Origin: Sphingomonadaceae bacterium
GTDB lineage: Bacteria > Pseudomonadota > Alphaproteobacteria > Sphingomonadales > Sphingomonadaceae
NCBI GenBank assembly: GCA_947463325.1
Contig: CANHQT010000001.1
Span: 62,001 to 126,000, forward strand
DNA length: 64,000 nucleotides
Direction: 5' to 3'
A model generated the notes under the pieces. That model had not been told where the DNA came from and made no database searches. It was given only the letters and a program-made list of their open reading frames with translations. Made by a program: the position numbers and the translations under genes. Below are positions 49,900 through 59,574 of the stretch, in pieces (positions within the stretch are counted from its first letter, which is position 1; every line of letters starts with the position of its first letter).

Positions 49900-50738
49900 G
49901 CGATCAACTTCGCGCGCAACAGTTCGTCATCGGCGGGCGGTGTGACCCCAAAGAAACATTCAAAGGCGAGCGCCGCCTGGCCGATCAGCATGTCGAGCCC
50001 GTCAATCGTGACAAGGTCGCGGGCATCCGCCTGTGCCAAAAGTTTCGTAACGAGCGGGGCATAGACGCAGTCGTAGACGATGGCATCGTCGGGCAACGGG
50101 CTGAGATCAATGTCCAAAGGCGGTTGGCCAGTCATGCCAAGCGAACTTGCGTTCACAACCAGCGCCGCGGCAGGGAGGCGGCTGCCGAGCGGCAGTGCCT
50201 GACCTTTGAGACCGAAGGCGGCAAGCAGGGCGCTCGCCTTCAAAACGTTGCGGTTCAGAATGGTGACCGGCCCGACCTCTGATTTGGAGAGGGCGAATAA
50301 CACCGCCCGCGCAGCACCCCCTGCGCCGACAACCACGACCGGCATTCCTTCCAGATTGGCATCGGCCAACGGAGCAAAGAATCCACCGGCATCAGTATTG
50401 GTAGCAAACAGGCTGCCATCACCGGCCCGTGCGATCGTGTTTGCCGCACCTATCGATGCGCGGACTCCGCCGGGGTCAGGAACATGATCAAGCACAGCAA
50501 GCTTGTGCGGTAGGGTAACGTTGCATCCGCGCCAATCAGGGTCAGCTGCACGACGCTCGAGATAGACGCCAAGATCCTCCGCGCAAACATGGCAGGCCCG
50601 ATAACTGCCTGCGATGCCGGTTGCCACCAGCCAATGGTTGTGAATCAGCGGGGATTTGGAATGAGCGATGGGATCGCCGATCACTTCTGCATAAGGCCCG
50701 CCAGGACCCGGTGTATCCAGGGTTGCAATGGCGCTCAT
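49896..50738 (-). CDS. aroE: Shikimate dehydrogenase
   Basis: VIGDPIAHSKSPLIHNHW, CNVTLPHKLAVLDHV, NTDAGGF, VVVGAGGAARAVLFAL, NASSLGMTGQPPL. Confidence 0.96.
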   Translation of the reverse strand: MSAIATLDTPGPGGPYAEVIGDPIAHSKSPLIHNHWLVATGIAGSYRACHVCAEDLGVYLERRAADPDWRGCNVTLPHKLAVLDHVPDPGGVRASIGAANTIARAGDGSLFATNTDAGGFFAPLADANLEGMPVVVVGAGGAARAVLFALSKSEVGPVTILNRNVLKASALLAAFGLKGQALPLGSRLPAAALVVNASSLGMTGQPPLDIDLSPLPDDAIVYDCVYAPLVTKLLAQADARDLVTIDGLDMLIGQAALAFECFFGVTPPADDELLRAKLIA

Positions 50739-51328
50739 GCCGGCATTTCCCCTCGTTCGCGAAGATATCCGAGCAGGGGCAGTAGCGGCATGCCGAGGAT
50801 GGCAAAATGATCACCCCGCACGCGATCGAACAGCTGAACGCCTGGTCCCTCCAACCGAAAACAGCCAACGCAACCAGCGATCGCTGGCCATTCTTCATCA
50901 AGATAGGCTTCGATGAACTCCGCCGACAGTGAACGTACCATCAGCCGGGCCTCTTCAACATGGCGCCACACCGGCCGACCACCTTCTGCTACGACCACGG
51001 CGCTCACCAAAGTCATCGTACGACCGGAGAAGAGCGCGAGATGGCGGGCAGCTTCGGCACGGTCAGCTGGCTTCTCGAACAGCCGCCCATCGACAGCAAC
51101 CACAGAATCACTGCCGACCACCAATGCTGCGCTGTGAGCGAGCGAGATTTTCACCGCTTTCAGCTCGGCCAGCGCGTCGGCGACCTGTCGTGGACCGTGA
51201 CCCTCGGCGAGCAGCGCATCCTTGACCGCGCTCTCGTCGACATGCGCGGGCATTGCTTCATAGGCAACAGCAGCGGCATCGAGCATTGCCCGCCGACTGG
51301 CACTTTGCGAGGCAAGTATGACCGTCAT
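50735..51328 (-). CDS. maf: Maf-like nucleoside triphosphate pyrophosphatase
   Basis: VILASQSASRRAMLDAAAVAYEAMPAHVDE, VVGSDSVVAVDGRLFEKP, YLDEEWPAIAGCVGCFRLEGPG. Confidence 0.94.
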   Translation of the reverse strand: MTVILASQSASRRAMLDAAAVAYEAMPAHVDESAVKDALLAEGHGPRQVADALAELKAVKISLAHSAALVVGSDSVVAVDGRLFEKPADRAEAARHLALFSGRTMTLVSAVVVAEGGRPVWRHVEEARLMVRSLSAEFIEAYLDEEWPAIAGCVGCFRLEGPGVQLFDRVRGDHFAILGMPLLPLLGYLRERGEMPA

Positions 51329-52152
51329 ACCGAGCCCTGCAATCTTTGTGCGCGGCGGTCCTCACACAGTTTGATAATCGCTGCTGCGGTTTCTTCGATC
51401 GATCGCCGTGTGACATCGATCACCGGCCAGTCATTGTCGGCAAACATGCGGCGCGCATAGGCGATTTCGCGCTTCACCGCTTCCTCGTCGGCATAGCTGG
51501 TCTCACGCGTTTCGCCGAGCGCTGAGAGGCGGTTGCGGCGCACAGCCACCAAACGATCCGGGCTGGTGGTGAGGCCTACGACAAGAGGATTTCCGAGCGA
51601 GAACAATGTGTCCGGTGGCGGGGATTCCGGGACTATGGGGATGTTCGCGGTCTTGTAACCGCGATTAGCGAGATAGATGGATGTCGGTGTTTTCGATGAA
51701 CGCGACACGCCGGCAAGGACAATGTCGGCATCTTCCCAACCTTCAGGCGACACGCCGTCATCATGCGCCATGGTGTAATGGATTGCCTCCACCCGTGCAA
51801 AATAGGCGGCATCGAGCATATGTTGCCGACCTGGCCGTGCTTTGGCTTCCTGGCCTAACATGCGCGACAATGCGTCGGTCACCGTGTCGAGGGCAGGAAC
51901 GACGGGCAAGCCGAGTGCAAGGCACCGCCGTTCAAGCTCTGCACGCAAATCCCGATTGACCAGTGTGAATAGCACCAGCCCGGGATTGTCAGCGATTTCC
52001 GTCAGGATACGTTCGAGATGTGGGCGATTGCGCACCATCGGCCAAAAATGGCGCGTTACGGAAACATCATCGAACTGGGCGAGCGCGGCTTTGGCGATAT
52101 TTTCCAGCGTCTCGCCGGTGGAGTCGGAGAGGAGGTGCAAATGCAGCTTCAT
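51325..52152 (-). CDS. ppsR: Pyruvate,phosphate/water dikinase regulatory protein (kinase/pyrophosphorylase, DUF299/RP001-type)
   Basis: LHLLSDSTGETLENIAKAALAQF, EAIHYTMAHDDGVSPEGWEDADIVLAGVSRSSKTPTSIYLANRGYKTANIPIVP. Confidence 0.95.
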   Translation of the reverse strand: MKLHLHLLSDSTGETLENIAKAALAQFDDVSVTRHFWPMVRNRPHLERILTEIADNPGLVLFTLVNRDLRAELERRCLALGLPVVPALDTVTDALSRMLGQEAKARPGRQHMLDAAYFARVEAIHYTMAHDDGVSPEGWEDADIVLAGVSRSSKTPTSIYLANRGYKTANIPIVPESPPPDTLFSLGNPLVVGLTTSPDRLVAVRRNRLSALGETRETSYADEEAVKREIAYARRMFADNDWPVIDVTRRSIEETAAAIIKLCEDRRAQRLQGSV

Positions 52153-52421
52153 CCCGCCTTCTTTGTGGATGGTCTGTGGATAAGGCAAGGGACGCTTTTG
52201 ATCAGCAATTCTTATCCTCGGCACTTCCGATTCCATCCACAGGCAAGTCCCCGGGTGGCCTGCTCCATCCACAGCCTGTGGATAGCGAGGATGAAAAACA
52301 CGACTCGCGCTGCTTCCATGAGTCGTTTTTACCTAGCTGTTGGCAAAGCCGGCACAGCCGATTATGCCCCCATCATCCCGCCCCCAACAGATTCCAACAT
52401 GAAAGAAAGAGTCTAATTTTT
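52153..52421. other. oriC: Candidate chromosomal replication origin (oriC) with DnaA-box cluster
   Basis: DnaA-type nonamers: TGTGGATGG 52164-52172, TGTGGATAA 52175-52183 (perfect reverse TTATCCACA), CCATCCACA 52233-52241 and 52265-52273, TGTGGATAG 52277-52285; ppsR/RP001-hemE junction; coding strand diverges here. Confidence 0.8.
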
Positions 52422-53465
52422 ATGGGGACATGCCCGCCAGCACTTGTCGACAATGCAATCATGGCCGTGCTGCGCGGCGAGCGGATTGATCCTCCACCGA
52501 TGTGGCTGATGCGTCAGGCCGGACGTTATCTGCCTGAGTATCGCGCCTTGCGGGCGGACAAGGGTGGGTTTCTCGAACTGGTGCATGACAGCGAGGCGGC
52601 ATGCGAAGTGACAATCCAGCCGCTGCGCCGGTTCGATTTCGATGCCGCCATCCTGTTTTCGGATATCCTTGTGGTGCCGCACGCCATGGGACAGGATCTG
52701 TGGTTCGAGGCGGGCGAAGGACCACGGTTGGCTCCCCGGATCGCGGAAACGGCACTGGAAACGTTGAAACCTGCGCCTGAGAGGTTGGAGCCGGTTTATC
52801 AGACAATCCGTCTGCTCAAAGCTGCTTTGCCTGCCGGGCGGGCGCTGCTTGGCTTTGCCGGCAGCCCCTGGACGATTGCGACCTATATGGTCGATGGACA
52901 GGGTTCCAAGGATCATGGTGCCGCACGACGGATGGCCTATGCCGACCGCGAGCGTTTTGCCGCGCTGATTGAGGCTATTGTCGAAGCGACGACCGATTAT
53001 CTCATCCGTCAGGTCGAGGCCGGGGTCGATGCAGTGCAGTTGTTCGACAGTTGGGCGGGCAGTCTTGCTCCGGACGAGTTCATGCGCTGGGTGGTTGAGC
53101 CCAATCGGGCGATTGTCGACCGGTTCCGGGCCGCCTGTCCAGGGGTGCCAGTGATCGGATTCCCCAAGGGTGCGGGTGCCAAGCTGCTTGATTATGCGAT
53201 CGCGGTGAAACCCGATGCACTAGGCGTGGATGAAACCATTGATCCGGTTTGGGCGGATCGGATGTTGCCCGCTGGCCTCCCCGTGCAGGGCAACCTCGAT
53301 CCTCTGCTTTTAGTAGCCGGGGGTGATGCACTTGATGCCGGGATTGACCGTATCCGTGCCGCTTTTGCCAATCGCCCGCATATCTTCAACCTCGGCCACG
53401 GTATCGTGCCTGACACGCCGATCGCGCATGTCGAGCAGTTGGTACAGCGGGTAAGGGGCGGTTGA
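52422..53465 (+). CDS. hemE: Uroporphyrinogen decarboxylase
   Basis: PPMWLMRQAGRYLPEYRALR, FDFDAAILFSDILVVPHAMG, GFAGSPWTIATYM, VQLFDSWAGSL, QGNLDPLLL. Confidence 0.97.
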   Translation: MGTCPPALVDNAIMAVLRGERIDPPPMWLMRQAGRYLPEYRALRADKGGFLELVHDSEAACEVTIQPLRRFDFDAAILFSDILVVPHAMGQDLWFEAGEGPRLAPRIAETALETLKPAPERLEPVYQTIRLLKAALPAGRALLGFAGSPWTIATYMVDGQGSKDHGAARRMAYADRERFAALIEAIVEATTDYLIRQVEAGVDAVQLFDSWAGSLAPDEFMRWVVEPNRAIVDRFRAACPGVPVIGFPKGAGAKLLDYAIAVKPDALGVDETIDPVWADRMLPAGLPVQGNLDPLLLVAGGDALDAGIDRIRAAFANRPHIFNLGHGIVPDTPIAHVEQLVQRVRGG

Positions 53466-53920
53466 TGCTGGAAGGCGCGGTGGGTTTTCTCGGGGCGGCC
53501 TATTTATGGGTCCTCGCGCTACATGTCATCTTTGTCATCTTCCTGATGGCAGCGCTGTTCATGATGCCACGCTTTTTCGTTTATCATCAGGAATCGGAAC
53601 CGGGCTCTGCTGAAGAAGCGCGCTGGGTTGATCGTGAAGACAAGTTGCGCACCATTATCCTCAATCCGTCAATCGTCGTTGTCTGGATATTGGGCTTGAT
53701 GCTGGCGGCTAATGGCGGATTTTGGTTCGACGGCTGGTTCATCGTGAAATTTTTGCTGGTACTCGCACTGGGTGCCTATCACGGCTGGATCATCAGCTAC
53801 ATGAAGGCGCTGGCACGCGGGGAGCGCCGTATGACCGGCAAGCAATTGCGGCTGTTCAACGAAGTGCCTGGGCTGGTCGTTATCCCCGTGGTCCTGCTCG
53901 TCTTTGCGAAGCCCTTCTGA
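53465..53920 (+). CDS. hemJ: Protoporphyrinogen oxidase HemJ-like membrane protein
   Basis: AYLWVLALHVIFVIFLMAALFMMPRFFVYH, VKFLLVLALGAYHGWIISYMKALARGERRMTGKQLRLFNEVP. Confidence 0.92.
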   Translation: MLEGAVGFLGAAYLWVLALHVIFVIFLMAALFMMPRFFVYHQESEPGSAEEARWVDREDKLRTIILNPSIVVVWILGLMLAANGGFWFDGWFIVKFLLVLALGAYHGWIISYMKALARGERRMTGKQLRLFNEVPGLVVIPVVLLVFAKPF

Positions 53921-54109
53921 CGATTGGTCCACTGCAGGCGAATTGACAGCCACAGTCGCCAGCCATAGAGGCAAGCGCACGGCGGGCGTGCCCATGCAGC
54001 AGGCCCGACGATCCTCATAATGCGCATCGACAGGCATCCTGCCGTCGACCCGGCGGCCCTCATCATGACTTTGGCCCCCTAAAGCGCCTTCCCACCGAAA
54101 GACACGATT

Positions 54110-55366
54110 ATGCATCTCAAATCCCTGAAGCAGAAGGCGCCGGCCGAACTGGTCGAAATGGCCGAAGAGCTTGGCGTCGAAGGCGCTTCGACCCTGCGTA
54201 AACAGGATCTCATGTTCTCGATCCTCAAGGCGATGGCCGAGGATGGCGAGGAAATCACCGGATCGGGCACCATCGAAGTGCTCGCCGACGGTTTCGGATT
54301 TCTGCGCAGTGCTGAGGCCAATTATCTGGCTGGTCCGGACGACATTTATATCAGCCCCAATCAGGTGCGCCGCCATGGCCTGCGCACTGGAGATACAGTC
54401 GAAGGTGAAATTCGCGCACCCAAGGATGGGGAGCGCTATTTTGCGCTCACGAAGCTCCTCAGCGTCAATTTCGATGATCCGGAGGCGGTGCGCCACCGCG
54501 TCAATTTCGACAATCTGACGCCGCTCTATCCTGACGAGAAGCTGACCCTCGATACGATTGATCCGACACAAAAGGATCTTTCAGCGCGAGTCATCGATCT
54601 CGTCAGCCCGCAGGGTAAGGGCCAGCGCGCGCTGATCGTTGCGCCGCCGCGCACCGGCAAGACCGTGCTTCTCCAAAACATCGCCAAGGCGATCACGGAC
54701 AATCACCCAGAGGTGTTCCTGATCGTCCTTCTGGTTGATGAGCGGCCCGAGGAAGTTACCGACATGCAGCGCAGCGTGAAGGGTGAGGTCGTCTCCTCGA
54801 CCTTCGATGAGCCTGCATCACGCCACGTCCAGGTTGCCGAAATGGTGATCGAGAAGGCCAAGCGTCTGGTCGAGCATAAGAAGGATGTCGTCATCCTGCT
54901 CGATTCCATCACGCGCCTCGGCCGCGCTTACAACACCGTTGTGCCGAGCTCAGGTAAGGTGTTGACCGGTGGTGTCGATGCCAATGCGCTACAGCGGCCG
55001 AAGCGTTTCTTTGGTGCTGCCCGTAACATCGAGGAAGGCGGATCGCTGTCGATTATTGCCACGGCCCTCATCGATACCGGATCGAAGATGGACGAGGTCA
55101 TCTTCGAAGAGTTCAAGGGCACCGGTAACTCGGAAATCGTTCTCGACCGCAAGGTTGCGGACAAGCGCATCTTCCCCGCGCTCGACGTCGGCAAATCCGG
55201 CACGCGCAAGGAAGAGCTGCTGGTTGAGAAGAACAAGCTCAGCAAGATGTGGGTGCTGCGGCGCATCCTCATGCAGATGGGCACTGTCGACGCGATGGAA
55301 TTCCTGCTCGACAAGATGAAGAATTCCAAGACCAACGAGGATTTCTTCGAAAGCATGAACCAGTAA
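54110..55366 (+). CDS. rho: Transcription termination factor Rho
   Basis: [78 protein letters not shown]. Confidence 0.99.
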   Translation: MHLKSLKQKAPAELVEMAEELGVEGASTLRKQDLMFSILKAMAEDGEEITGSGTIEVLADGFGFLRSAEANYLAGPDDIYISPNQVRRHGLRTGDTVEGEIRAPKDGERYFALTKLLSVNFDDPEAVRHRVNFDNLTPLYPDEKLTLDTIDPTQKDLSARVIDLVSPQGKGQRALIVAPPRTGKTVLLQNIAKAITDNHPEVFLIVLLVDERPEEVTDMQRSVKGEVVSSTFDEPASRHVQVAEMVIEKAKRLVEHKKDVVILLDSITRLGRAYNTVVPSSGKVLTGGVDANALQRPKRFFGAARNIEEGGSLSIIATALIDTGSKMDEVIFEEFKGTGNSEIVLDRKVADKRIFPALDVGKSGTRKEELLVEKNKLSKMWVLRRILMQMGTVDAMEFLLDKMKNSKTNEDFFESMNQ

Positions 55367-55468
55367 GGAGGCCCGCGTCGCCCTGCAGCCGGAACGATCC
55401 GGCGCGGGCGGCATTGGGCAGGGGATGGGCGGCCCGGTCAGGGCCGTTGTGGCAGGGACAGGACAGCA

Positions 55469-56200
55469 ATGCTGATCGAATGGATGGCGCACGCCGCGAG
55501 TGCGGCGGGCGCCGGCTTAGGCGGGCCTATGGAGATGTGGGCGGCGATCGTCCGGGATTTCTCCAACATCACTGATCCCGGCGCCTTTGCCGCTTTCCTT
55601 CAGGTTCTGGCCATCGATCTCGTTCTGGCGGGGGACAATGCGATTGTAGTCGGCGCGCTGGCGGCCGGCCTGCCTGCCGAGCAGCGGCGCAAGGTCATCA
55701 TCATCGGCATTCTGGCGGCGCTGGTGCTGCGTATCGCCTTTGCCCTCGTCGTCACGCAGCTGATGGCCATTGTCGGCCTCATCTTCATCGGTGGGCTGCT
55801 GCTGGTCTGGGTAGCCTGGAAAATGTGGCGCGACTTGCGCGACCACAGCAGCGACTCCCCCGGCTCGCCTGAAATCGCGGGCGACGAGGATTCGGGTCTG
55901 AGGCCCGCCAAGAGCTTCGTCGGCGCGGCCTGGGCCGTCGCGGTAGCCGATGTCAGCATGAGCCTCGACAATGTGCTCGCGGTGGCCGGCGCGGCGCGGG
56001 AGCATCCCGGGATCCTTATCGTCGGCCTCATCTTCGCTGTCGGGCTGATGGGCATCGCGGCCAACATCATTGCCAAATATATCGAGCGCTACCGCTGGAT
56101 CGCCTACATTGGCCTTGCGGTGATCGTCTATGTCGCGGTCAAGATGATCTATGACGGCTGGGTCGACCCGCGCGTTGGCATCGGCACGCTGTTCGGGTGA
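55469..56200 (+). CDS. TerC family integral membrane protein
   Basis: LQVLAIDLVLAGDNAIVVGALAAGLP, AVAVADVSMSLDNVLAVAGAAREHP. Confidence 0.95.
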   Translation: MLIEWMAHAASAAGAGLGGPMEMWAAIVRDFSNITDPGAFAAFLQVLAIDLVLAGDNAIVVGALAAGLPAEQRRKVIIIGILAALVLRIAFALVVTQLMAIVGLIFIGGLLLVWVAWKMWRDLRDHSSDSPGSPEIAGDEDSGLRPAKSFVGAAWAVAVADVSMSLDNVLAVAGAAREHPGILIVGLIFAVGLMGIAANIIAKYIERYRWIAYIGLAVIVYVAVKMIYDGWVDPRVGIGTLFG

Positions 56201-56246
56201 GAGTTATGGGGGCGCGGAACAATTTCACGCCCCCACTCACTAACGC

Positions 56247-56693
56247 CTAGCCCGCCTTGGCGAGTTGGGCTCCCATCTTTTCCCACAGCATGTTCACCGC
56301 CTTGAGCGGACGCACCATCACCTTGAAATCCTTGACCATTCCATCATTGTCAAAGGTGACGAGGTCGATGCCGTTGATGACAATGCCGTCGATGGTCGCG
56401 GTGAATTCCATCATCAGATTGTCGCCGTCGACCAGCTCCCGCACATAGGTGAAGCTGGGCTCCGCGCCGAGCACATGGCTGGCGGCATGCAGATAGGCGA
56501 ACACCTTTTCCCGGCCATGCTGGGGGGTGTGGACCACGGGCGAGTGGAACACCGCATCCTCCGCCAGCATCGCCATCAGCGCTTCGGGGGATTTCCCCCC
56601 GCTGAAATAGGCGTGCCAGCGAGCCTTGCCGGCTTCCGCGGCCGCGCCGGCTTGCGGGCGGGAAACGCCCCCTGAAGACTCACCCCCGCTCAT
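56247..56693 (-). CDS. SnoaL/NTF2-like nuclear transport factor family protein
   Basis: WHAYFSGGKSPEALMAMLAEDAVFHSPVVHTPQHGREKVFAYLHAASHVLG. Confidence 0.82.
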   Translation of the reverse strand: MSGGESSGGVSRPQAGAAAEAGKARWHAYFSGGKSPEALMAMLAEDAVFHSPVVHTPQHGREKVFAYLHAASHVLGAEPSFTYVRELVDGDNLMMEFTATIDGIVINGIDLVTFDNDGMVKDFKVMVRPLKAVNMLWEKMGAQLAKAG

Positions 56694-57382
56694 GCCAGAT
56701 GCTCCGCGAAAAAGGCCATTGTCCGGCTGTCTGCCAGATTGGCGCCTGCCTCGTCACGCCGGTCGCCCATCTCGGTCGCGAAACCGTGGTCGAGGCCGGG
56801 ATAATCGTGCAGCGTCACCTTCGGGTGCGGATCGAGTGCGGCGTGGATCGCCGCTTGTGCCTCCGGGCCGACGAAATGATCGGCGGTGGGGATGTGCAGC
56901 ATCAGCGGATTGGCGATGGCGTGTGCCTCACCCAGCATGGTGTCGATCATCACGCCATAATAGCCGACCGATGCGTCGATATCGGTGCGCGCCGCGGCCA
57001 TATAGGCCAGCCGCCCGCCGAGGCAGTAGCCGACCAGACCGACCTTGGTGACCGGCGCATGGCCAGCGATTCCGGCCCGAATTGCGCGGATCACCGCCTC
57101 AATGTCGAGCACGCCGTCATTGGGATCATATTGGCCGAAATAGCCCAGCGCCTGCTGGAACTGCTCGGGGACGTCGGGATCAAGCTCGACGCCTGGGGCA
57201 AAGCGCCAGAAGATTTCAGGCGCAACCGCAAGATAGCCCTCTGCAGCAAGCTTGTCGCACTTGCCGCGGATACCGGCGTTCACGCCGAAAATCTCCGGCA
57301 CGACGATGATCGCGGCACGCGCCGTGCCCGAAGGGGCAGAGACATGGACGCCCATGTCACCGACTTTGGCATTGGTACTCAT
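56690..57382 (-). CDS. Dienelactone hydrolase family protein
   Basis: AIIVVPEIFGVNAGIRGKCDKLAAEGYLAVAPEIF, KVGLVGYCLGGRLAYMAAA, DHGFA. Confidence 0.93.
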   Translation of the reverse strand: MSTNAKVGDMGVHVSAPSGTARAAIIVVPEIFGVNAGIRGKCDKLAAEGYLAVAPEIFWRFAPGVELDPDVPEQFQQALGYFGQYDPNDGVLDIEAVIRAIRAGIAGHAPVTKVGLVGYCLGGRLAYMAAARTDIDASVGYYGVMIDTMLGEAHAIANPLMLHIPTADHFVGPEAQAAIHAALDPHPKVTLHDYPGLDHGFATEMGDRRDEAGANLADSRTMAFFAEHLA

Positions 57383-57876
57383 TGCTCGACTCCTGTTGAA
57401 TGGCGCGCCTCATGGGCGATCAGCCAGGCTTTGGTGGATGGGCCGTCTCCGGCGCTGTATTTCTCTGCTGCGCTGCCGCTAGAGGTGATCCGGTGGCAGG
57501 GGATGACGATGGGATAGGGGTTACGCGCACAGGCACCACCCACCGCGCGCGCGCCACTTGATACACGCTGCGCTAGCGCGCCGTAGCTTATGGTCTCGCC
57601 ATAGCCGACGCTGGCGATAGCCTGCCGCAGCGCTTCGCCGCGCTTGCTCTTGAGTGGAACCAGCGGGAGATCGAATGCGGTGCGCGTGCCGGCGAAATAG
57701 TCGCTGATCTGATGCGCAGCATCGGCAACCGGGCTGTCCGGCGGCGCATCGCCAGCGCCCCCATCCTGCTCGTCCTGGCCCAGAATATGGATACGATGGA
57801 TCGATCGCGAATCCCCGCTGATCACCACCTGCCCGATGGGGGTTTGCAAGCATATTGAATGCGGGACATAAGCCAT
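57379..57876 (-). CDS. Methylated-DNA--protein-cysteine methyltransferase
   Basis: VGYGETISYGALAQRV, GGACARNPYPIVIPCHRITSSG with the PCHR active site. Confidence 0.95.
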   Translation of the reverse strand: MAYVPHSICLQTPIGQVVISGDSRSIHRIHILGQDEQDGGAGDAPPDSPVADAAHQISDYFAGTRTAFDLPLVPLKSKRGEALRQAIASVGYGETISYGALAQRVSSGARAVGGACARNPYPIVIPCHRITSSGSAAEKYSAGDGPSTKAWLIAHEARHSTGVEQ

Positions 57877-57929
57877 CGCTCTAGCCTAGCAGCCGAGGGA
57901 CCGTCGGCTCAAGCGGAAGAGGCGCAACC

Positions 57930-58196
57930 ATGCAGATCAAGATCACCGTCGATTGCACTCCACAGGAAGCGCGCGAATTTCTCGGCCTGCCGGACGTGTC
58001 GCCGCTGCATGACATCTATCTCGATCGCATGAAGGAGATGATGGAAAAGGGCATCACTCCTGACATGGTGGGTGATCTGGTCAAAAACTGGTCGAGCATG
58101 GGCGATGCCGGCATCGCAATCGCCCAGCAGCTGTTCGGACAATTGGGCAGCACACTGACCGGCGGGCTCGGCGGCAAGAAGGGCGGCCAGAGCTGA
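57930..58196 (+). CDS. DUF6489-like small protein
   Basis: MQIKITVDCTPQEAREFLGLPDVSPLHDIYLDRMKEMMEKGITPDMVGDLVKNW. Confidence 0.72.
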   Translation: MQIKITVDCTPQEAREFLGLPDVSPLHDIYLDRMKEMMEKGITPDMVGDLVKNWSSMGDAGIAIAQQLFGQLGSTLTGGLGGKKGGQS

Positions 58197-59500
58197 CGCC
58201 CCTCCTCTCCGACACGATTTTTGCCGTTTCCAGCGGGGCGCCACCTGCCGCGCTAGCGGTGCTGCGCATTTCCGGGCCCGTGGCGTCCGTCGCGCTGACT
58301 GCGCTGGCTGGCACTTTGCCCGCCCCACGCCGCGCGAGTTTGCGCCGGATCAGCAACGCGCAGGGGGTCGAGCTTGATCGTGCTGTCGTGCTTTGGTTTC
58401 CCGGGCCCAACACTGCGACCGGCGAGGATATCGCGGAAATACACGCTCATGGCGGGCGGGCGGTGGTGCGGGCGATTGAAGCTGCGCTGGCTGCTTTGCC
58501 CGGTCTGCGCGGTGCCGAACCCGGCGAGTTCACCCGGCGCGCGGTCCTCAACGGCCGGATGGATCTTGCCGAGGCCGAAGGGCTTGCCGACCTGCTGGCA
58601 GCGGAGACCGAGGCGCAGCGCCGCCACGCCTATGCGCGCAGCACCGGCGCTTTGTCGCATGCGGTTGAGGGCTGGCAAGCAGAGCTGCTCGCTATTTCGG
58701 CTCAGGTCGAGGCGTTGCTCGATTTCGCGGACGAGGATGATGTCGGCGCTGAGCGTGCCGCCACGGATGCTATCCGGGCGCGTGTCCATATGCTGGCACA
58801 GACCATGGCCGATGCACTGGCAGTGCCGCCGGCGGAGCGGCTTCGTGATGGGATATTGGTCGCGATCGCTGGGCCGCCAAATGCCGGAAAATCAACTCTT
58901 CTCAATACTTTAGCGCAAAGAGAGGCGGCGATTGTTTCCCCCATAGCGGGTACCACACGTGATGTGATCGAGGTGCCGCTGGCCATTGACGGGCTGGCGT
59001 TTCGCTTCGCGGACACGGCAGGTTTGCGCGAGGAGACCGATGATGCTGTCGAAGCGATCGGCATTTCCCGCGCGGCAGCGCTGGTGACGGCATCGGATCT
59101 GTTGTTGTGGCTTGGCGATCCCGCGAACGCACCTGATCACCCGCACCTCTGCCGAATTCGAGCCAAGGCTGACCTTTCCAATCCCGGTGCTGCGCAAGAC
59201 GATAGCGCGGACGTGATCCTTTCTGCCAGGACAGGGGAGGGGATGGCCCAGTTGCGGCAGTGGATTGTTGCTCATGCTCGGGCGCTGTTACCGGGTGAGG
59301 GCGATGTGGCGCTCGACCAACGTCACCGGCTGCTGCTTGGCGAAGCGTGCGATGCCCTGCGCGGCGATTGGCGTGACGATCTGCTTCTTTTGGCCGAGCA
59401 GTTGCGCATGGCGCGGCTTGCGGTCGACCGCATCACTGGTCGCGCTGGCACCGAAGCGATGTTTGATGCCCTTTTTGGACGGTTTTGCATCGGCAAGTGA
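58193..59500 (+). CDS. mnmE: tRNA uridine-5-carboxymethylaminomethyl(34) synthesis GTPase MnmE
   Basis: (L)[29 protein letters not shown]-terminus; [48 protein letters not shown]-terminal FGRFCIGK. Start codon unresolved (CTG 58193 vs GTG 58259). Confidence 0.95.
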   Translation: MTPLLSDTIFAVSSGAPPAALAVLRISGPVASVALTALAGTLPAPRRASLRRISNAQGVELDRAVVLWFPGPNTATGEDIAEIHAHGGRAVVRAIEAALAALPGLRGAEPGEFTRRAVLNGRMDLAEAEGLADLLAAETEAQRRHAYARSTGALSHAVEGWQAELLAISAQVEALLDFADEDDVGAERAATDAIRARVHMLAQTMADALAVPPAERLRDGILVAIAGPPNAGKSTLLNTLAQREAAIVSPIAGTTRDVIEVPLAIDGLAFRFADTAGLREETDDAVEAIGISRAAALVTASDLLLWLGDPANAPDHPHLCRIRAKADLSNPGAAQDDSADVILSARTGEGMAQLRQWIVAHARALLPGEGDVALDQRHRLLLGEACDALRGDWRDDLLLLAEQLRMARLAVDRITGRAGTEAMFDALFGRFCIGK

Positions 59501-59502
59501 CC

Positions 59503-59520
59503 TTGTTCCACGTGGAACAA
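59503..59520. promoter_or_regulatory. parS: parS site 1
   Basis: Perfect palindrome TTGTTCCACGTGGAACAA between mnmE stop and mnmG start. Confidence 0.93.
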
Positions 59521-59574
59521 GCGGTCTGCCTCGATTCTTCTCATCGGGGCTCCGACCAGCTATGGCGCCGGGCA

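Noticed and set aside
52020-52421. ORF-track N-terminal extension of hemE across the candidate origin
   Set aside because: HemE homologous sequence begins at MGTCPPALVDNAIMAVLRGE (52422); the extension is Arg/Ser-rich noise overlapping ppsR antisense.
56208-56236. GGGGGCG/CGCCCCC hairpin between terC and the SnoaL-like gene
   Set aside because: Plausible shared terminator between convergent genes, but lacks T tracts; too weak to call.
59485-59574. N-terminal extension of mnmG containing [12 protein letters not shown]
   Set aside because: It overlaps the mnmE end and translates the parS site; the conserved MnmG N-terminus starts at [15 protein letters not shown] (59575).
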